64,000 nucleotides of DNA, from NCBI RefSeq assembly GCF_030553055.1, contig NZ_CP130713.1:4774001-4838000 (forward strand). The letters are read 5' to 3'. Shown here one piece after another: positions 25,092 to 34,770 of the stretch. This DNA is from Streptomyces sp. XD-27 (GTDB taxonomy: Bacteria > Actinomycetota > Actinomycetes > Streptomycetales > Streptomycetaceae). Position 1 is the first letter of the stretch. Every line of letters starts with the position of its first letter. The notes under the pieces were generated by a model, which was not told the DNA's origin, ran no database searches, and saw nothing but the letters and a program-made list of their open reading frames with translations. The position numbers and the translations under genes were made by a program.

Positions 25092-25315
25092 TGGCGGCCG
25101 GTACCAAGGCGTCCGAGCTGCGTGAGCTGAACAACGAGGACCTCGTTGCGAAGCTTCGTGAGGCCAAGGAAGAGCTGTTCAACCTCCGCTTCCAGGCGGC
25201 GACCGGACAGCTTGAGAACCACGGCCGGCTGAAGGCCGTCCGCAAGGACATCGCCCGGATCTACACCCTGATGCGGGAGCGCGAGCTCGGCATCGAGACG
25301 GTGGAGAGCGCCTGA
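25091..25315 (+). CDS. rpmC: 50S ribosomal protein L29
   Basis: 74 aa helical protein at the tunnel exit, [17 protein letters not shown] motif. The ATG at 25091 (inside the rplP TGA) gives the family length; the GTG at 25088 adds one residue. TGATG overlap with rpsQ as well. Confidence 0.98.
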   Translation: MAAGTKASELRELNNEDLVAKLREAKEELFNLRFQAATGQLENHGRLKAVRKDIARIYTLMRERELGIETVESA

Positions 25316-25596
25316 TGAGCGAGAAGAATGTGACTGAGACGAACGAGCGCGGTTTCCGCAAGACCCGTGAGGGTCTGGTCGTCAGCGACAAGATGGACAA
25401 GACCGTCGTCGTCGCTGTCGAGGACCGCGTCAAGCACGCGCTGTACGGCAAGGTCATCCGCCGTACCAACAAGCTCAAGGCGCACGACGAGCAGAACGCC
25501 GCGGGTGTCGGCGACCGCGTCCTCCTCATGGAGACCCGGCCGCTGTCCGCGACGAAGCGCTGGCGCGTCGTCGAGATCCTCGAGAAGGCCAAGTAA
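25315..25596 (+). CDS. rpsQ: 30S ribosomal protein S17
   Basis: 93 aa, 16S 5'-domain binder; OB fold with [14 protein letters not shown] and the KKLKAHDE-type segment (NKLKAHDE). Last gene of the S10 block; a hairpin separates it from rplN. Confidence 0.98.
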   Translation: MSEKNVTETNERGFRKTREGLVVSDKMDKTVVVAVEDRVKHALYGKVIRRTNKLKAHDEQNAAGVGDRVLLMETRPLSATKRWRVVEILEKAK

Positions 25597-25636
25597 TTCC
25601 CGGAGGGGTTTCCCTTCAGGACAGTTCCGCCAGGCT

Positions 25637-25666
25637 CCGCGGGGGCTTCAGCTGAAGCCCCCGCGG
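25637..25666 (+). promoter_or_regulatory. Perfect hairpin between S10 and spc blocks
   Basis: Inverted repeat 25637-25650 / 25653-25666 (14 bp per arm, centre GC) in the 98-bp rpsQ-rplN gap, without a T-run. Position at the S10/spc boundary suggests partial termination or mRNA processing. Confidence 0.65.
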
Positions 25667-25694
25667 GGAACCGGCAGACGATCAGGAGATAGAC

Positions 25695-26063
25695 GTGATC
25701 CAGCAGGAGTCGCGACTGCGTGTCGCCGACAACACTGGTGCGAAGGAGATCCTTTGCATCCGTGTTCTCGGTGGTTCCGGTCGCCGCTACGCGGGCATCG
25801 GTGACGTCATCGTCGCCACCGTCAAGGACGCGATCCCCGGTGGCAACGTGAAGAAGGGCGACGTCGTCAAGGCTGTCGTCGTGCGCACCGTCAAGGAGCG
25901 CCGCCGCCCGGACGGCTCGTACATCCGCTTCGACGAGAACGCGGCCGTCATCCTCAAGAACGATGGCGACCCCCGCGGCACCCGTATCTTCGGCCCGGTG
26001 GGCCGTGAGCTGCGCGAGAAGAAGTTCATGAAGATCATCTCGCTCGCGCCGGAGGTGCTGTAA
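25695..26063 (+). CDS. rplN: 50S ribosomal protein L14
   Basis: 122 aa, GTG start with AGGAGA upstream. (V/M)[17 protein letters not shown] start and [16 protein letters not shown] signature; contacts S12/S17 across the subunit interface. First gene of the spc block. Confidence 0.99.
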   Translation: MIQQESRLRVADNTGAKEILCIRVLGGSGRRYAGIGDVIVATVKDAIPGGNVKKGDVVKAVVVRTVKERRRPDGSYIRFDENAAVILKNDGDPRGTRIFGPVGRELREKKFMKIISLAPEVL

Positions 26064-26066
26064 CCG

Positions 26067-26390
26067 ATGAAGATCAAGAAGGGCGACCTGGTCCAGGTCA
26101 TCACCGGTAAGGACAAGGGCAAGCAGGGCAAGGTCATCGAGGCCTACCCCCGCGAGGACCGCGTCCTGGTCGAGGGTGTCAACCGGGTCAAGAAGCACAC
26201 CAAGGCCGGTCAGACCGCCCGTGGCTCCAAGACCGGCGGCATCATCACGGTCGAGGCCCCGATCCACGTGAGCAACGTTCAGCTCGTGGTGGAGAAGGAC
26301 GGCAACAAGGTCGTCACCCGCGTCGGGTACCGCTTCGACGACGAGGGCAACAAGATCCGCGTTGCCAAGCGGACCGGTGAGGACATCTGA
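26067..26390 (+). CDS. rplX: 50S ribosomal protein L24
   Basis: 107 aa, assembly initiator with KOW motif ([19 protein letters not shown], residues 4-22). TGA overlaps the rplE start (TGATG). Confidence 0.98.
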   Translation: MKIKKGDLVQVITGKDKGKQGKVIEAYPREDRVLVEGVNRVKKHTKAGQTARGSKTGGIITVEAPIHVSNVQLVVEKDGNKVVTRVGYRFDDEGNKIRVAKRTGEDI

Positions 26391-26950
26391 TGACTGCCAC
26401 CACCAACGCGCCGCGTCTCAAGACGCGCTACCGCGAAGAGATCGCCGGCAAGCTGCGTGAGGAGTTCTCGTACGAGAACGTCATGCAGATCCCGGGTCTG
26501 ACCAAGATCGTGGTCAACATGGGTGTGGGCGACGCCGCCCGCGACTCCAAGCTGATCGAGGGCGCCATCCGCGACCTCACCACGATCACCGGTCAGAAGC
26601 CCGCCGTCACCAAGGCCCGTAAGTCCATCGCGCAGTTCAAGCTGCGTGAGGGCCAGCCGATCGGTGCCCACGTCACCCTCCGCGGTGACCGCATGTGGGA
26701 GTTCCTGGACCGCCTGCTGTCGCTCGCGCTGCCGCGCATCCGCGACTTCCGCGGTCTGTCGCCGAAGCAGTTCGACGGCCGGGGCAACTACACCTTCGGT
26801 CTCACGGAGCAGGTCATGTTCCACGAGATCGACCAGGACAAGATCGACCGCGTCCGGGGTATGGACATCACCGTGGTGACCACGGCGACCAACGACGACG
26901 AGGGCCGCGCCCTCCTTCGTCACCTCGGCTTCCCGTTCAAGGAGGCGTGA
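26390..26950 (+). CDS. rplE: 50S ribosomal protein L5
   Basis: 186 aa, binds 5S rRNA and P-site t[16 protein letters not shown] and [12 protein letters not shown] motifs, full length. Coupled to rplX; 3 bp before the S14 gene. Confidence 0.98.
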   Translation: MTATTNAPRLKTRYREEIAGKLREEFSYENVMQIPGLTKIVVNMGVGDAARDSKLIEGAIRDLTTITGQKPAVTKARKSIAQFKLREGQPIGAHVTLRGDRMWEFLDRLLSLALPRIRDFRGLSPKQFDGRGNYTFGLTEQVMFHEIDQDKIDRVRGMDITVVTTATNDDEGRALLRHLGFPFKEA

Positions 26951-26953
26951 GCC

Positions 26954-27139
26954 GTGGCGAAGAAGGCTCTTATTGCCAAGGCCGCCCGCAAGCCGAAGTT
27001 CGGTGTGCGCGCGTACACCCGCTGCCAGCGCTGCGGCCGTCCGCACTCCGTCTACCGCAAGTTCGGCCTGTGCCGCGTGTGCCTTCGTGAGATGGCTCAC
27101 CGTGGCGAGCTGCCGGGCGTGACCAAGAGCTCCTGGTAA
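26954..27139 (+). CDS. rpsZ: 30S ribosomal protein S14, zinc-binding type
   Basis: 61 aa, GTG start. Has CQRC and CRVC pairs (Cys24/27 and Cys40/43), the short zinc-ribbon S14 found in the spc operon of Gram-positive bacteria; many Streptomyces keep a second, zinc-free S14 elsewhere under Zur control. Named rpsZ or rpsN1 in different annotations. Confidence 0.97.
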   Translation: MAKKALIAKAARKPKFGVRAYTRCQRCGRPHSVYRKFGLCRVCLREMAHRGELPGVTKSSW

Positions 27140-27349
27140 TTCCCTACTTGGGAATCACCGGAGGCTCTCGGTAAGCATCTGGTCGGTGGGGGCCCTTCTT
27201 CACATGCCGTAGGCTTGTGGGGTTGGGCGCCCGCCGCCCTGACCGACTTACTACGCCGTAGGTCCCCGCGCCGCACCCGTCCCGCTACTGAGCGGGGAGA
27301 GGGATGGCGCATACAGGAAACCCCGGCGAGAGAGGCCGAAGGCCAACTC
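27140..27349 (+). promoter_or_regulatory. Leader region upstream of rpsH
   Basis: 210-bp gap inside the spc block. Contains TAGGCT (27210-27215), a possible -10 without a good -35, and a small hairpin CCCGCT/AGCGGG (27281-27296). Suggests an internal promoter or regulated leader before rpsH; weak evidence. Confidence 0.35.
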
Positions 27350-27748
27350 ATGACCATGACTGATCCGATCGCAGACATGCTCACGCGTCTGCGTAACGCG
27401 AACTCGGCGTACCACGACACCGTCGTGATGCCGCACAGCAAGATCAAGTCGCACATCGCGGAAATCCTCCAGCAGGAGGGCTACATCACCGGCTGGAAGG
27501 TCGAGGACGCCGAGGTCGGCAAGAACCTCGTCCTCGAGCTGAAGTTCGGCCCGAACCGCGAGCGCTCGATCGCCGGCATCAAGCGGATCTCGAAGCCGGG
27601 CCTGCGGGTCTACGCAAAGTCCACCAACCTGCCGAAGGTCCTCGGCGGCCTGGGCGTGGCGATCATCTCCACGTCCCACGGTCTCCTGACCGGTCAGCAG
27701 GCGCAGAAGAAGGGCGTGGGTGGGGAAGTCCTCGCCTACGTCTGGTAG
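27350..27748 (+). CDS. rpsH: 30S ribosomal protein S8
   Basis: 132 aa, [18 protein letters not shown] start; GAAGG 7 nt before the ATG at 27350 favours it over the ATG two codons later. In other bacteria S8 regulates the spc operon. Ends GGEVLAYVW. Confidence 0.98.
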   Translation: MTMTDPIADMLTRLRNANSAYHDTVVMPHSKIKSHIAEILQQEGYITGWKVEDAEVGKNLVLELKFGPNRERSIAGIKRISKPGLRVYAKSTNLPKVLGGLGVAIISTSHGLLTGQQAQKKGVGGEVLAYVW

Positions 27749-27769
27749 TCGGGAACGGAGGAAAAGCTC

Positions 27770-28309
27770 ATGTCGCGAATCGGCAAGCTCCCCATCCAGG
27801 TTCCCGCTGGTGTGGACGTCACCATCGACGGTCGCACGGTTGCGGTGAAGGGTCCCAAGGGCACCCTCACGCACACCGTTGCCGCGCCGATCGAGGTCAC
27901 CAAGGGCGAGGACGGCACCCTGCAGGTGCTGCGCCCGAACGACGAGCGTCAGAACAAGGCCCTGCACGGCCTGTCCCGCACGCTGGTGGCGAACATGATC
28001 ACCGGCGTGACCCAGGGTTACAGCAAGGCGCTCGAGATCAGCGGTGTCGGTTACCGCGTCCAGGCGAAGGGCTCCAACCTGGAGTTCGCCCTGGGCTACA
28101 GCCACCCGATCGTCGTTGAGGCCCCCGAGGGCATCACCTTCAAGGTCGAGTCCCCGACCAAGCTCAGCGTCGAGGGCATCGACAAGCAGAAGGTCGGCGA
28201 GGTCGCCGCGAACATCCGCAAGCTGCGGAAGCCCGACCCGTACAAGGCCAAGGGCGTGAAGTACGCGGGCGAGGTCATCCGCCGCAAGGTCGGAAAGGCT
28301 GGTAAGTAA
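27770..28309 (+). CDS. rplF: 50S ribosomal protein L6
   Basis: 179 aa, two tandem alpha/beta domains at the factor-binding site, ending [23 protein letters not shown] signature. GGAGG upstream of the ATG. Confidence 0.99.
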   Translation: MSRIGKLPIQVPAGVDVTIDGRTVAVKGPKGTLTHTVAAPIEVTKGEDGTLQVLRPNDERQNKALHGLSRTLVANMITGVTQGYSKALEISGVGYRVQAKGSNLEFALGYSHPIVVEAPEGITFKVESPTKLSVEGIDKQKVGEVAANIRKLRKPDPYKAKGVKYAGEVIRRKVGKAGK

Positions 28310-28313
28310 AGCC

Positions 28314-28697
28314 ATGGCATACGGTGTGAAGATCGCCAAGGGTGACGCCTACAAGCGTGCCGCGATCAAGCGTCGCCACATCCGCGTCCGTAAGCGGATC
28401 AATGGCACGCCGGAGCGTCCCCGTCTGGTCGTGACGCGGTCCAACCGCGGTATCACCGCCCAGGTCATCGACGACATCGCGGGCCACACGCTGGCCTCGG
28501 CGTCGCACCTGGACGCGTCGATCCGCGGTGGCGAGGGCGACAAGAGCGCCCAGGCGAAGAAGGTCGGTGCCCTGGTCGCCGAGCGTGCCAAGGCCGCCGG
28601 TGTCGAGGCCGTCGTGTTCGACCGCGGTGGCAACCAGTACGCCGGGCGCATCGCCGCTCTGGCGGACGCCGCCCGCGAGGCCGGGCTGAAGTTCTAA
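28314..28697 (+). CDS. rplR: 50S ribosomal protein L18
   Basis: 127 aa, 5S rRNA binder; arginine/lysine-rich N-terminal arm [19 protein letters not shown] and [11 protein letters not shown] signature. Four bp after rplF. Confidence 0.98.
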   Translation: MAYGVKIAKGDAYKRAAIKRRHIRVRKRINGTPERPRLVVTRSNRGITAQVIDDIAGHTLASASHLDASIRGGEGDKSAQAKKVGALVAERAKAAGVEAVVFDRGGNQYAGRIAALADAAREAGLKF

Positions 28698-28743
28698 GCC
28701 CCGGTTCCGGAGCTAGCGGACGTAACAGAGAGAGGTAATTCCA

Positions 28744-29349
28744 ATGGCTGGACCCCAGCGCCGCGGTGGCGGCGCCGGTGGCGGCGAGCGGCGGGACCGT
28801 AAGGACCGGCGGGACGGCGGCGCTGCTGCCGAGAAGACCGCCTACGTCGAGCGTGTTGTCGCGATCAACCGCGTCGCCAAGGTTGTGAAGGGTGGTCGTC
28901 GCTTCAGCTTCACCGCGCTGGTCGTGGTGGGCGACGGTGACGGCACCGTGGGTGTCGGTTACGGCAAGGCCAAGGAGGTGCCGGCCGCCATCGCCAAGGG
29001 CGTTGAGGAGGCCAAGAAGCACTTCTTCAAGGTCCCCCGGATCGCCGGCACCATTCCGCACCCGATCCAGGGCGAGAAGGCTGCGGGCGTCGTCCTGCTC
29101 AAGCCGGCTTCCCCCGGTACCGGTGTGATCGCCGGTGGCCCGGTGCGCGCCGTGCTGGAGTGCGCGGGCATCCACGACGTGCTGAGCAAGTCGCTCGGTT
29201 CGTCGAACCCGATCAACATCGTGCACGCCACGGTGGAGGCGCTCCAGGGGCTGCAGCGTCCCGAGGAGATCGCCGCCCGTCGTGGCCTGCCGCTCGAGGA
29301 CGTCGCTCCCGCCGCTCTGCTGCGGGCGCGTGCCGGGGTGGGTGCGTAA
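28744..29349 (+). CDS. rpsE: 30S ribosomal protein S5
   Basis: 201 aa with a Gly/Arg-rich N-terminal extension (1-35) usual in actinobacteria. [16 protein letters not shown] and the spectinomycin-site loop region are intact. TAA overlaps the rpmD ATG. Confidence 0.98.
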   Translation: MAGPQRRGGGAGGGERRDRKDRRDGGAAAEKTAYVERVVAINRVAKVVKGGRRFSFTALVVVGDGDGTVGVGYGKAKEVPAAIAKGVEEAKKHFFKVPRIAGTIPHPIQGEKAAGVVLLKPASPGTGVIAGGPVRAVLECAGIHDVLSKSLGSSNPINIVHATVEALQGLQRPEEIAARRGLPLEDVAPAALLRARAGVGA

Positions 29350-29531
29350 TGGCTCGCCTCAAGGTCACGCAGACGAAGTCGTACATCGGCAGCAAGCAGA
29401 ACCACCGCGACACCCTGCGTTCGCTCGGGCTCAAGCGCCTGAACGACGTGGTTGTCAAGGAGGACCGCCCCGAGATCCGCGGCATGGTGCAGACCGTCCG
29501 CCACCTCGTGACGGTCGAGGAGGTCGACTGA
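29349..29531 (+). CDS. rpmD: 50S ribosomal protein L30
   Basis: 60 aa: [20 protein letters not shown] start, [13 protein letters not shown] signature. Begins inside the rpsE stop codon (TAATG) and ends 1 bp before rplO. Confidence 0.97.
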   Translation: MARLKVTQTKSYIGSKQNHRDTLRSLGLKRLNDVVVKEDRPEIRGMVQTVRHLVTVEEVD

Positions 29532-29532
29532 C

Positions 29533-29988
29533 ATGGCGGAGAGCAAGCCGCTGAAGGTTCACAACCTCCGGCCCGCCCCGGGCGCCAAGACCGCCAAGAC
29601 CCGTGTCGGTCGTGGTGAGGCGTCCAAGGGTAAGACCGCTGGTCGTGGTACCAAGGGTACGAAGGCCCGTTACCAGGTTCCGGAGCGCTTCGAGGGTGGG
29701 CAGATGCCCCTCCACATGCGCCTTCCGAAGCTGAAGGGCTTCAAGAACCCGTTCCGCACCGAGTACCAGGTCGTGAACCTGGACAAGCTGGCCGCGCTCT
29801 ACCCGCAGGGTGGCGAGGTCACGGTGGCCGACCTGGTCGCCAAGGGCGCGGTGCGCAAGAACGAGCTCGTCAAGGTGCTGGGCACCGGCGAGATCACCGT
29901 GGCGCTGCAGGTGACCGTGGACAAGGTCTCCGGCTCCGCCAAGGAGAAGATCGCCGCCGCCGGCGGCACCGTCACCGAGCTCGTCTGA
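29533..29988 (+). CDS. rplO: 50S ribosomal protein L15
   Basis: 151 aa; Lys/Gly-rich N-terminal half that threads into 23S rRNA, and [16 protein letters not shown] signature. GAGGAGG in the end of rpmD serves as ribosome-binding site. Confidence 0.98.
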   Translation: MAESKPLKVHNLRPAPGAKTAKTRVGRGEASKGKTAGRGTKGTKARYQVPERFEGGQMPLHMRLPKLKGFKNPFRTEYQVVNLDKLAALYPQGGEVTVADLVAKGAVRKNELVKVLGTGEITVALQVTVDKVSGSAKEKIAAAGGTVTELV

Positions 29989-30005
29989 GCTTGATGCGCA
30001 ACCGG

Positions 30006-30037
30006 CCGGGGATGTCCCTGAAATGGGGCATCCCCGG
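30006..30037 (+). terminator. Attenuator-like hairpin between rplO and secY
   Basis: 13-bp stem with one G-U pair (30006-30018 with 30025-30037), 6-nt loop. No long T-run. Sits 18 bp after rplO and could reduce read-through from the ribosomal genes into secY, which may have its own promoter in the following 150 bp (weak TTCCAA at 30045 with TAAGGT at 30069). Confidence 0.6.
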
Positions 30038-30194
30038 TTGGTCGTTCCAAGGGAGGCGTGGTCGCCGGTAAGGTGGCGTGCGTTGTTACCTTCCGCGCGG
30101 CCTGTGTCCGCGCGGTTGTTGGCTGATTTTCTATTCGTCGATCCTCAAGACCGTCACCTCTCGCGCTATGCACGCGGGAGCCGCAGGAGGCACC

Positions 30195-31508
30195 GTGCTC
30201 ACCGCGTTCGCCCGGGCGTTCAAGACGCCCGACCTGCGCAAGAAGCTGCTGTTCACGCTGGGCATCATCCTGTTGTACCGGTTCGGGACCCACATCCCGG
30301 TGCCGGGTATCGACTACAAGAACGTCCAGACGTGCATGGACGAGGCCAAGGCCAATCAGGGTCTGTTCGGCCTGGTGAACATGTTCAGCGGTGGTGCGCT
30401 GCTGCAGATCACCATCTTCGCGCTCGGGATCATGCCGTACATCACGGCGAGCATCATCCTCCAGCTGCTGACGGTGGTCATTCCGCGCCTCGAAGCCCTC
30501 AAGAAGGAGGGGCAGGCCGGTCAGGCGAAGATCACGCAGTACACCCGTTATCTCACCGTGGCGCTGGCGATCCTCCAGGGCACCGGTCTGGTGGCCACGG
30601 CCCGCAGCGGCTCGCTCTTCTCCGGCTGCTCCGTGACCGGGGAGATCGTCGCGGACCGGTCCATCTTCGCGACCGTCACGATGGTCATCACGATGACCGC
30701 GGGCACCGCGGTGGTCATGTGGCTGGGTGAGCTGATCACCGACCGCGGCATCGGGAACGGCATGTCCATCCTGATGTTCGTCGCCATCGCCGCGGGCTTC
30801 CCCGCCGGCCTGTGGGGCATCAAGCAGTCCGGCAAGATCATGGACGGCTGGCTGGAGTTCGGCCTGGTGATCGCCTGCGGTCTGGCCATGGTCGGCCTGG
30901 TGGTCTTCGTCGAGCAGGCGCAGCGCCGGATTCCGGTGCAGTACGCGAAGCGCATGATCGGCCGCCGTTCCTACGGCGGGACGTCGACCTACATTCCGCT
31001 GAAGGTCAACCAGGCGGGTGTGATTCCCGTCATCTTCGCGTCGTCGCTTCTCTACATTCCGGCCCTGGTCGTGCAGTTCAGCGGGTCCAACGCGGACTGG
31101 GCGAACTGGATCGAGCGGAACTTCACCAAGGGCGACCACCCCGTTTACATCGTCACGTACTTCCTGCTGATCGTGTTCTTCGCGTTCTTCTATGTGGCCA
31201 TCTCCTTCAACCCCGAAGAAGTTGCCGACAACATGAAGAAGTATGGTGGCTTCATCCCGGGTATCCGGGCGGGTCGTCCCACCGCGGAGTACCTGAGCTA
31301 CGTGCTGAACCGCATCACGTGGCCCGGCTCTCTCTACCTGGGGTTGATCGCCCTGGTGCCCACGGTGGCGCTGGTGACGCTCGAGGCCAATCAGAACTTC
31401 CCGTTCGGCGGTACCAGCATCCTCATCATCGTGGGCGTCGGCCTGGAGACCGTGAAGCAGATCGAGAGCCAGCTTCAGCAGCGACACTACGAAGGGTTCC
31501 TCCGCTGA
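30195..31508 (+). CDS. secY: Preprotein translocase channel subunit SecY
   Basis: 437 aa membrane protein with ten hydrophobic segments, forming the Sec channel with SecE and SecG. GTG at 30195 with AGGAGG (30185-30190) gives (V/M)LTAFARAFKTPDLRKK; longer frames start in the leader. Conserved GIMPYITASIILQLL segment and C-terminal cytoplasmic loops are complete. TGA overlaps the adk start (TGATG). Confidence 0.98.
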   Translation: MLTAFARAFKTPDLRKKLLFTLGIILLYRFGTHIPVPGIDYKNVQTCMDEAKANQGLFGLVNMFSGGALLQITIFALGIMPYITASIILQLLTVVIPRLEALKKEGQAGQAKITQYTRYLTVALAILQGTGLVATARSGSLFSGCSVTGEIVADRSIFATVTMVITMTAGTAVVMWLGELITDRGIGNGMSILMFVAIAAGFPAGLWGIKQSGKIMDGWLEFGLVIACGLAMVGLVVFVEQAQRRIPVQYAKRMIGRRSYGGTSTYIPLKVNQAGVIPVIFASSLLYIPALVVQFSGSNADWANWIERNFTKGDHPVYIVTYFLLIVFFAFFYVAISFNPEEVADNMKKYGGFIPGIRAGRPTAEYLSYVLNRITWPGSLYLGLIALVPTVALVTLEANQNFPFGGTSILIIVGVGLETVKQIESQLQQRHYEGFLR

Positions 31509-32176
31509 TGCGAATCGTCCTCGTCGGGCCTCCTGGGGCTGGCAAGGGTACGCAGGCTGCGTACCTCGCCAAGAACCTCTCCATCCCGCACATCTCCACG
31601 GGCGACCTCTTCCGGGCCAACATCAGCCAGGGCACCGACCTGGGCAAGCAGGCCAAGGCGTACATGGACGCCGGCGACCTGGTCCCGGACGAGGTCACCA
31701 TCGGCATGGCCAAGGACCGGATGTCCCAGCCGGACGCCGCGGGCGGCTTCCTGCTCGACGGCTTCCCGCGCAACGTCTCGCAGGCCGAGGCGCTGGACGA
31801 GATGCTGCGGTCCGAGGACATGAGGCTGGACGCGGTGCTGGACCTGGAGGTCCCCGAGGACGAGGTCGTCAAGCGGATCGCCGGTCGCCGCATCTGCCGC
31901 AACGACTCCAGCCACGTCTTCCACGTGACGTACTCCGCGCCGAAGCAGGAGGGTGTCTGCGACATCTGCGGCGGCGAGCTCTACCAGCGCGCCGACGACT
32001 CCGAGGAGACGGTGCGCAACCGCCTGGACGTGTACCACACCCAGACGGAGCCGATCATCGACTACTACAAGGCCCAGGACCTGGTCGTGACGATCTCGGC
32101 GCTGGGCAAGGTCGCCGAGGTGACCGAGCGGGCCATGGAGGCCCTGCCGGACAAGGACAAGGGCCAGGCGGCCTGA
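31508..32176 (+). CDS. adk: Adenylate kinase
   Basis: 222 aa. Converts ATP + AMP to two ADP. P-loop GPPGAGKGT (8-16), DGFPRN motif, and a LID region (about 128-165) with C-x-N-D ... C-D-I-C that partly keeps the Gram-positive zinc-binding pattern. Coupled to secY; the secY-adk-map-infA order is typical of high-GC Gram-positives. Confidence 0.98.
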   Translation: MRIVLVGPPGAGKGTQAAYLAKNLSIPHISTGDLFRANISQGTDLGKQAKAYMDAGDLVPDEVTIGMAKDRMSQPDAAGGFLLDGFPRNVSQAEALDEMLRSEDMRLDAVLDLEVPEDEVVKRIAGRRICRNDSSHVFHVTYSAPKQEGVCDICGGELYQRADDSEETVRNRLDVYHTQTEPIIDYYKAQDLVVTISALGKVAEVTERAMEALPDKDKGQAA

Positions 32177-32193
32177 GCCCCCACGTCGGCCGG

Positions 32194-32227
32194 ACGGCCG
32201 CGGTGCCCCTCGGGGTGTCGCGGCCGT
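32194..32227 (+). promoter_or_regulatory. Hairpin between adk and map
   Basis: 9-bp outer stem (32194-32202 with 32219-32227) plus an inner CCCC/GGGG stem, in the 121-bp adk-map gap; TACTGT at its 3' edge could be a -10 for map, but no matching -35 is clear. Confidence 0.45.
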
Positions 32228-32297
32228 ACTGTTGAGGAAGGCCGCGTCCGGCGGGCGCCGGACCGCAGAACACCAGCGAGCGTTGGAAGGCACCCCC

Positions 32298-33134
32298 ATG
32301 GTGGAGATCAAGAACCCGGAGCAGATCGCGAAGATGCGTGCGGCCGGGCTGGTCGTCGCGGCCATCCACCAGGCGTGCCGGGAGGCCGCCGTACCGGGTG
32401 CCACCACCAAGGACCTGGACGACGTCGCCCGCAAGGTGATCGCCGACCACGGCGCGAAGTCGAACTTCCTGGGGTACGGCGGGTTCCCCGCCACCATCTG
32501 CACCTCGGTGAACGAGGTCGTGGTGCACGGCATCCCCGACCGGGAGACGGTGCTCAAGGACGGCGACATCATCTCGATCGACGCCGGCGCGATCATCGAC
32601 GGCTGGCACGGGGACGCCGCCTTCACCGCCTTCGTGGGCACCGGTCACGCTCCGGAGCTGCATGAGCTGAGCCGGGTCACCGAGGAGTCGATGTGGGCCG
32701 GGATCGCCGCGGTCCGCAAGGGCAACCGGCTCGTCGACATCTCCCGGGCCATCGAGGGCTACATCCGCCGGCAGCCGCTGCCCGCCTCCGGGAAGTACGG
32801 GATCATCGAGGACTACGGCGGCCACGGCATCGGCAGCGAGATGCACATGGACCCCCACCTGCTGAACTACGTCTCGCGCAAGCGCGGCAAGGGGCCGAAG
32901 CTGGTGCCCGGTTTCTGCATCGCGATCGAGCCGATGGTCAGCCTCGGCACGGCGAAGACCCACGTCCTGGCGGACGACTGGACCGTGAAGACGGACGACG
33001 GCACCTGGTCCAGCCACTGGGAGCACTCGGTGGCGCTGACCGAGGAGGGCCCGCTGGTGCTGACCGCCGTGGACGGCGGCAAGGCGAAGCTGGCGGAGTA
33101 CGGCATCGAGGCCGCGCCCGACCCCCTGGCCTGA
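32298..33134 (+). CDS. map: Methionine aminopeptidase, type I
   Basis: 278 aa. Removes the initiator methionine. ATG at 32298 with GGAAGG upstream. Metal ligands are visible in DAGAIIDGWHGDAAF, GHGIGSEMH and EHSVALTEEG (Asp, Asp, His, Glu, Glu). No N-terminal zinc-finger extension. Streptomyces often has a second map copy elsewhere. Confidence 0.97.
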   Translation: MVEIKNPEQIAKMRAAGLVVAAIHQACREAAVPGATTKDLDDVARKVIADHGAKSNFLGYGGFPATICTSVNEVVVHGIPDRETVLKDGDIISIDAGAIIDGWHGDAAFTAFVGTGHAPELHELSRVTEESMWAGIAAVRKGNRLVDISRAIEGYIRRQPLPASGKYGIIEDYGGHGIGSEMHMDPHLLNYVSRKRGKGPKLVPGFCIAIEPMVSLGTAKTHVLADDWTVKTDDGTWSSHWEHSVALTEEGPLVLTAVDGGKAKLAEYGIEAAPDPLA

Positions 33135-33187
33135 TGAGCCGCACCCTCTGGCTTAATGATCTTCCGAACCGGGCATGCTGCCCCGGA

Positions 33188-33217
33188 TTCGTGTTTCGGG
33201 ATTCCCTGACGTAGACT
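33188..33217 (+). promoter_or_regulatory. Possible infA promoter
   Basis: TAGACT (33212-33217) is a good -10; the best -35 is TTCGTG (33188-33193) with an 18-bp spacer. About 70 bp before infA, in a 154-bp gap. Confidence 0.4.
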
Positions 33218-33288
33218 GACACGTCGGCTCACGTATGCCCTTCGGCATGCCGTGAGCTGATCAAGGTAGCCGATCCCGAAAGCAGGAC

Positions 33289-33510
33289 ATGGCCAAGAAG
33301 CAAGGCGCCATCGAAATCGAGGGCACCGTGATCGAGTCTCTGCCGAACGCTATGTTCAAGGTGGAGCTGCAGAACGGTCACAAGGTCCTCGCGCACATCA
33401 GCGGCAAGATGCGCATGCACTACATCCGCATCCTGCCCGATGACCGGGTGGTCGTGGAGCTGTCTCCGTACGACCTCACCCGCGGACGGATCGTCTACCG
33501 CTACAAGTAG
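33289..33510 (+). CDS. infA: Translation initiation factor IF-1
   Basis: 73 aa OB-fold protein binding the 30S A site. [16 protein letters not shown] start and [16 protein letters not shown] signature; complete. Confidence 0.99.
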   Translation: MAKKQGAIEIEGTVIESLPNAMFKVELQNGHKVLAHISGKMRMHYIRILPDDRVVVELSPYDLTRGRIVYRYK

Positions 33511-33539
33511 ATCTCACGACCCGGAGAACCTCACATCCC

Positions 33540-33653
33540 ATGAAGGTCAAGCCGAGCGTCAAGAAGATCTGCGACAAGTGCAAGGTGATCCGCCGCCACG
33601 GTCGGGTCATGGTCATCTGCGACAACCTGCGCCACAAGCAGCGCCAGGGCTGA
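33540..33653 (+). CDS. rpmJ: 50S ribosomal protein L36
   Basis: 37 aa, too short for many gene finders: [19 protein letters not shown] start and HKQRQG end. Zinc ribbon with Cys11, Cys14, Cys27 and His32, the zinc-binding (C+) form. GGAGAA about 8 nt upstream; 29 bp after infA, as in other Gram-positives. Confidence 0.97.
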   Translation: MKVKPSVKKICDKCKVIRRHGRVMVICDNLRHKQRQG

Positions 33654-33720
33654 CGCACGCCGACCTGCACCTCGCAGTTCTTCGCGCGACGCAAGAAACA
33701 CGTACATACGCAGAGCCCGT

Positions 33721-33792
33721 CCAGCCGCGGCTGGCGACACCTCCGGCGGGGGCCGGAGACCCGGGAAAGCGCCGCACTGCCCGTAGGGGCAG
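33721..33792 (+). promoter_or_regulatory. Structured leader of the alpha operon
   Basis: Three hairpins in the 195-bp rpmJ-rpsM gap: palindrome CCAGCCGCGGCTGG (33721-33734), CTCCGG/CCGGAG (33741-33758) and CTGCCC/GGGCAG (33777-33792). S4 represses the alpha operon at this position in E. coli; a similar role here is only a guess. Confidence 0.4.
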
Positions 33793-33848
33793 GGCGCAGT
33801 CGGGAGCGGTTCTGCGGAAGACCCCCGAACACCAACAGGAGCCATTGA

Positions 33849-34229
33849 ATGGCACGCGTTTCAGGTGTTGACATCCCGCGCGAAAAGCGTGTGGAGGTCG
33901 CCCTCACCTACGTCTTCGGTATTGGCCGCACCCTGGCCAAGGAGACCCTCGCCGCCACCGGCGTCAACCCGGACACCCGCGTTCGCGACCTGGCCGAAGA
34001 GGACCTGGTCAAGATCCGCGAGTACGTGGACGCCAACATCAAGACCGAGGGTGACCTCCGTCGTGAGGTTCAGGCCGACATCCGCCGCAAGGTCGAGATC
34101 GGCTGCTACCAGGGTCTGCGTCACCGTCGTGGCCTGCCGGTCCACGGCCAGCGCACCAGCACCAACGCCCGCACCCGCAAGGGCCCGCGTCGCGCCATCG
34201 CCGGCAAGAAGAAGCCGGGCAAGAAGTAG
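33849..34229 (+). CDS. rpsM: 30S ribosomal protein S13
   Basis: 126 aa. [15 protein letters not shown] start, helix-two-turn-helix, [15 protein letters not shown] signature, Lys-rich tail that reaches the P site. AGGAG upstream. First gene of the alpha operon. Confidence 0.99.
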   Translation: MARVSGVDIPREKRVEVALTYVFGIGRTLAKETLAATGVNPDTRVRDLAEEDLVKIREYVDANIKTEGDLRREVQADIRRKVEIGCYQGLRHRRGLPVHGQRTSTNARTRKGPRRAIAGKKKPGKK

Positions 34230-34334
34230 TCCACAGCGGACGCACTGCGGTCTTCCGGGGGTCACCTCCGGATCTCCGCACATTCAGCGGTCCAGCTGTA
34301 GGACCGACCACCTCCACAGGAGATAGCGAAGCTT

Positions 34335-34739
34335 ATGCCTCCGAAGGGCCGTCAGGCCGGCGCCAAGAAGGTGCGCCGCAAGGAGAAGAAGAACGTCGCC
34401 CACGGGCACGCTCACATCAAGAGCACGTTCAACAACACCATCGTCTCGATCACCGACCCGACCGGGAACGTGATCTCTTGGGCCTCGGCCGGCCACGTCG
34501 GCTTCAAGGGCTCGCGCAAGTCGACCCCGTTCGCCGCGCAGATGGCCGCCGAGTCGGCCGCCCGCCGCGCGCAGGAGCACGGCATGCGCAAGGTCGACGT
34601 GTTCGTCAAGGGTCCGGGCTCCGGCCGTGAGACCGCGATCCGCTCGCTCCAGGCCACCGGCCTCGAGGTGGGCTCGATCCAGGACGTGACGCCGACCCCG
34701 CACAACGGGTGCCGCCCTCCGAAGCGGCGCCGGGTCTGA
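34335..34739 (+). CDS. rpsK: 30S ribosomal protein S11
   Basis: 134 aa platform protein; [18 protein letters not shown] and the C-terminal [16 protein letters not shown] are intact. AGGAG upstream. Confidence 0.99.
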   Translation: MPPKGRQAGAKKVRRKEKKNVAHGHAHIKSTFNNTIVSITDPTGNVISWASAGHVGFKGSRKSTPFAAQMAAESAARRAQEHGMRKVDVFVKGPGSGRETAIRSLQATGLEVGSIQDVTPTPHNGCRPPKRRRV

Positions 34740-34770
34740 TCACCCCGCTGATCTAGGAGACAAATAAACA

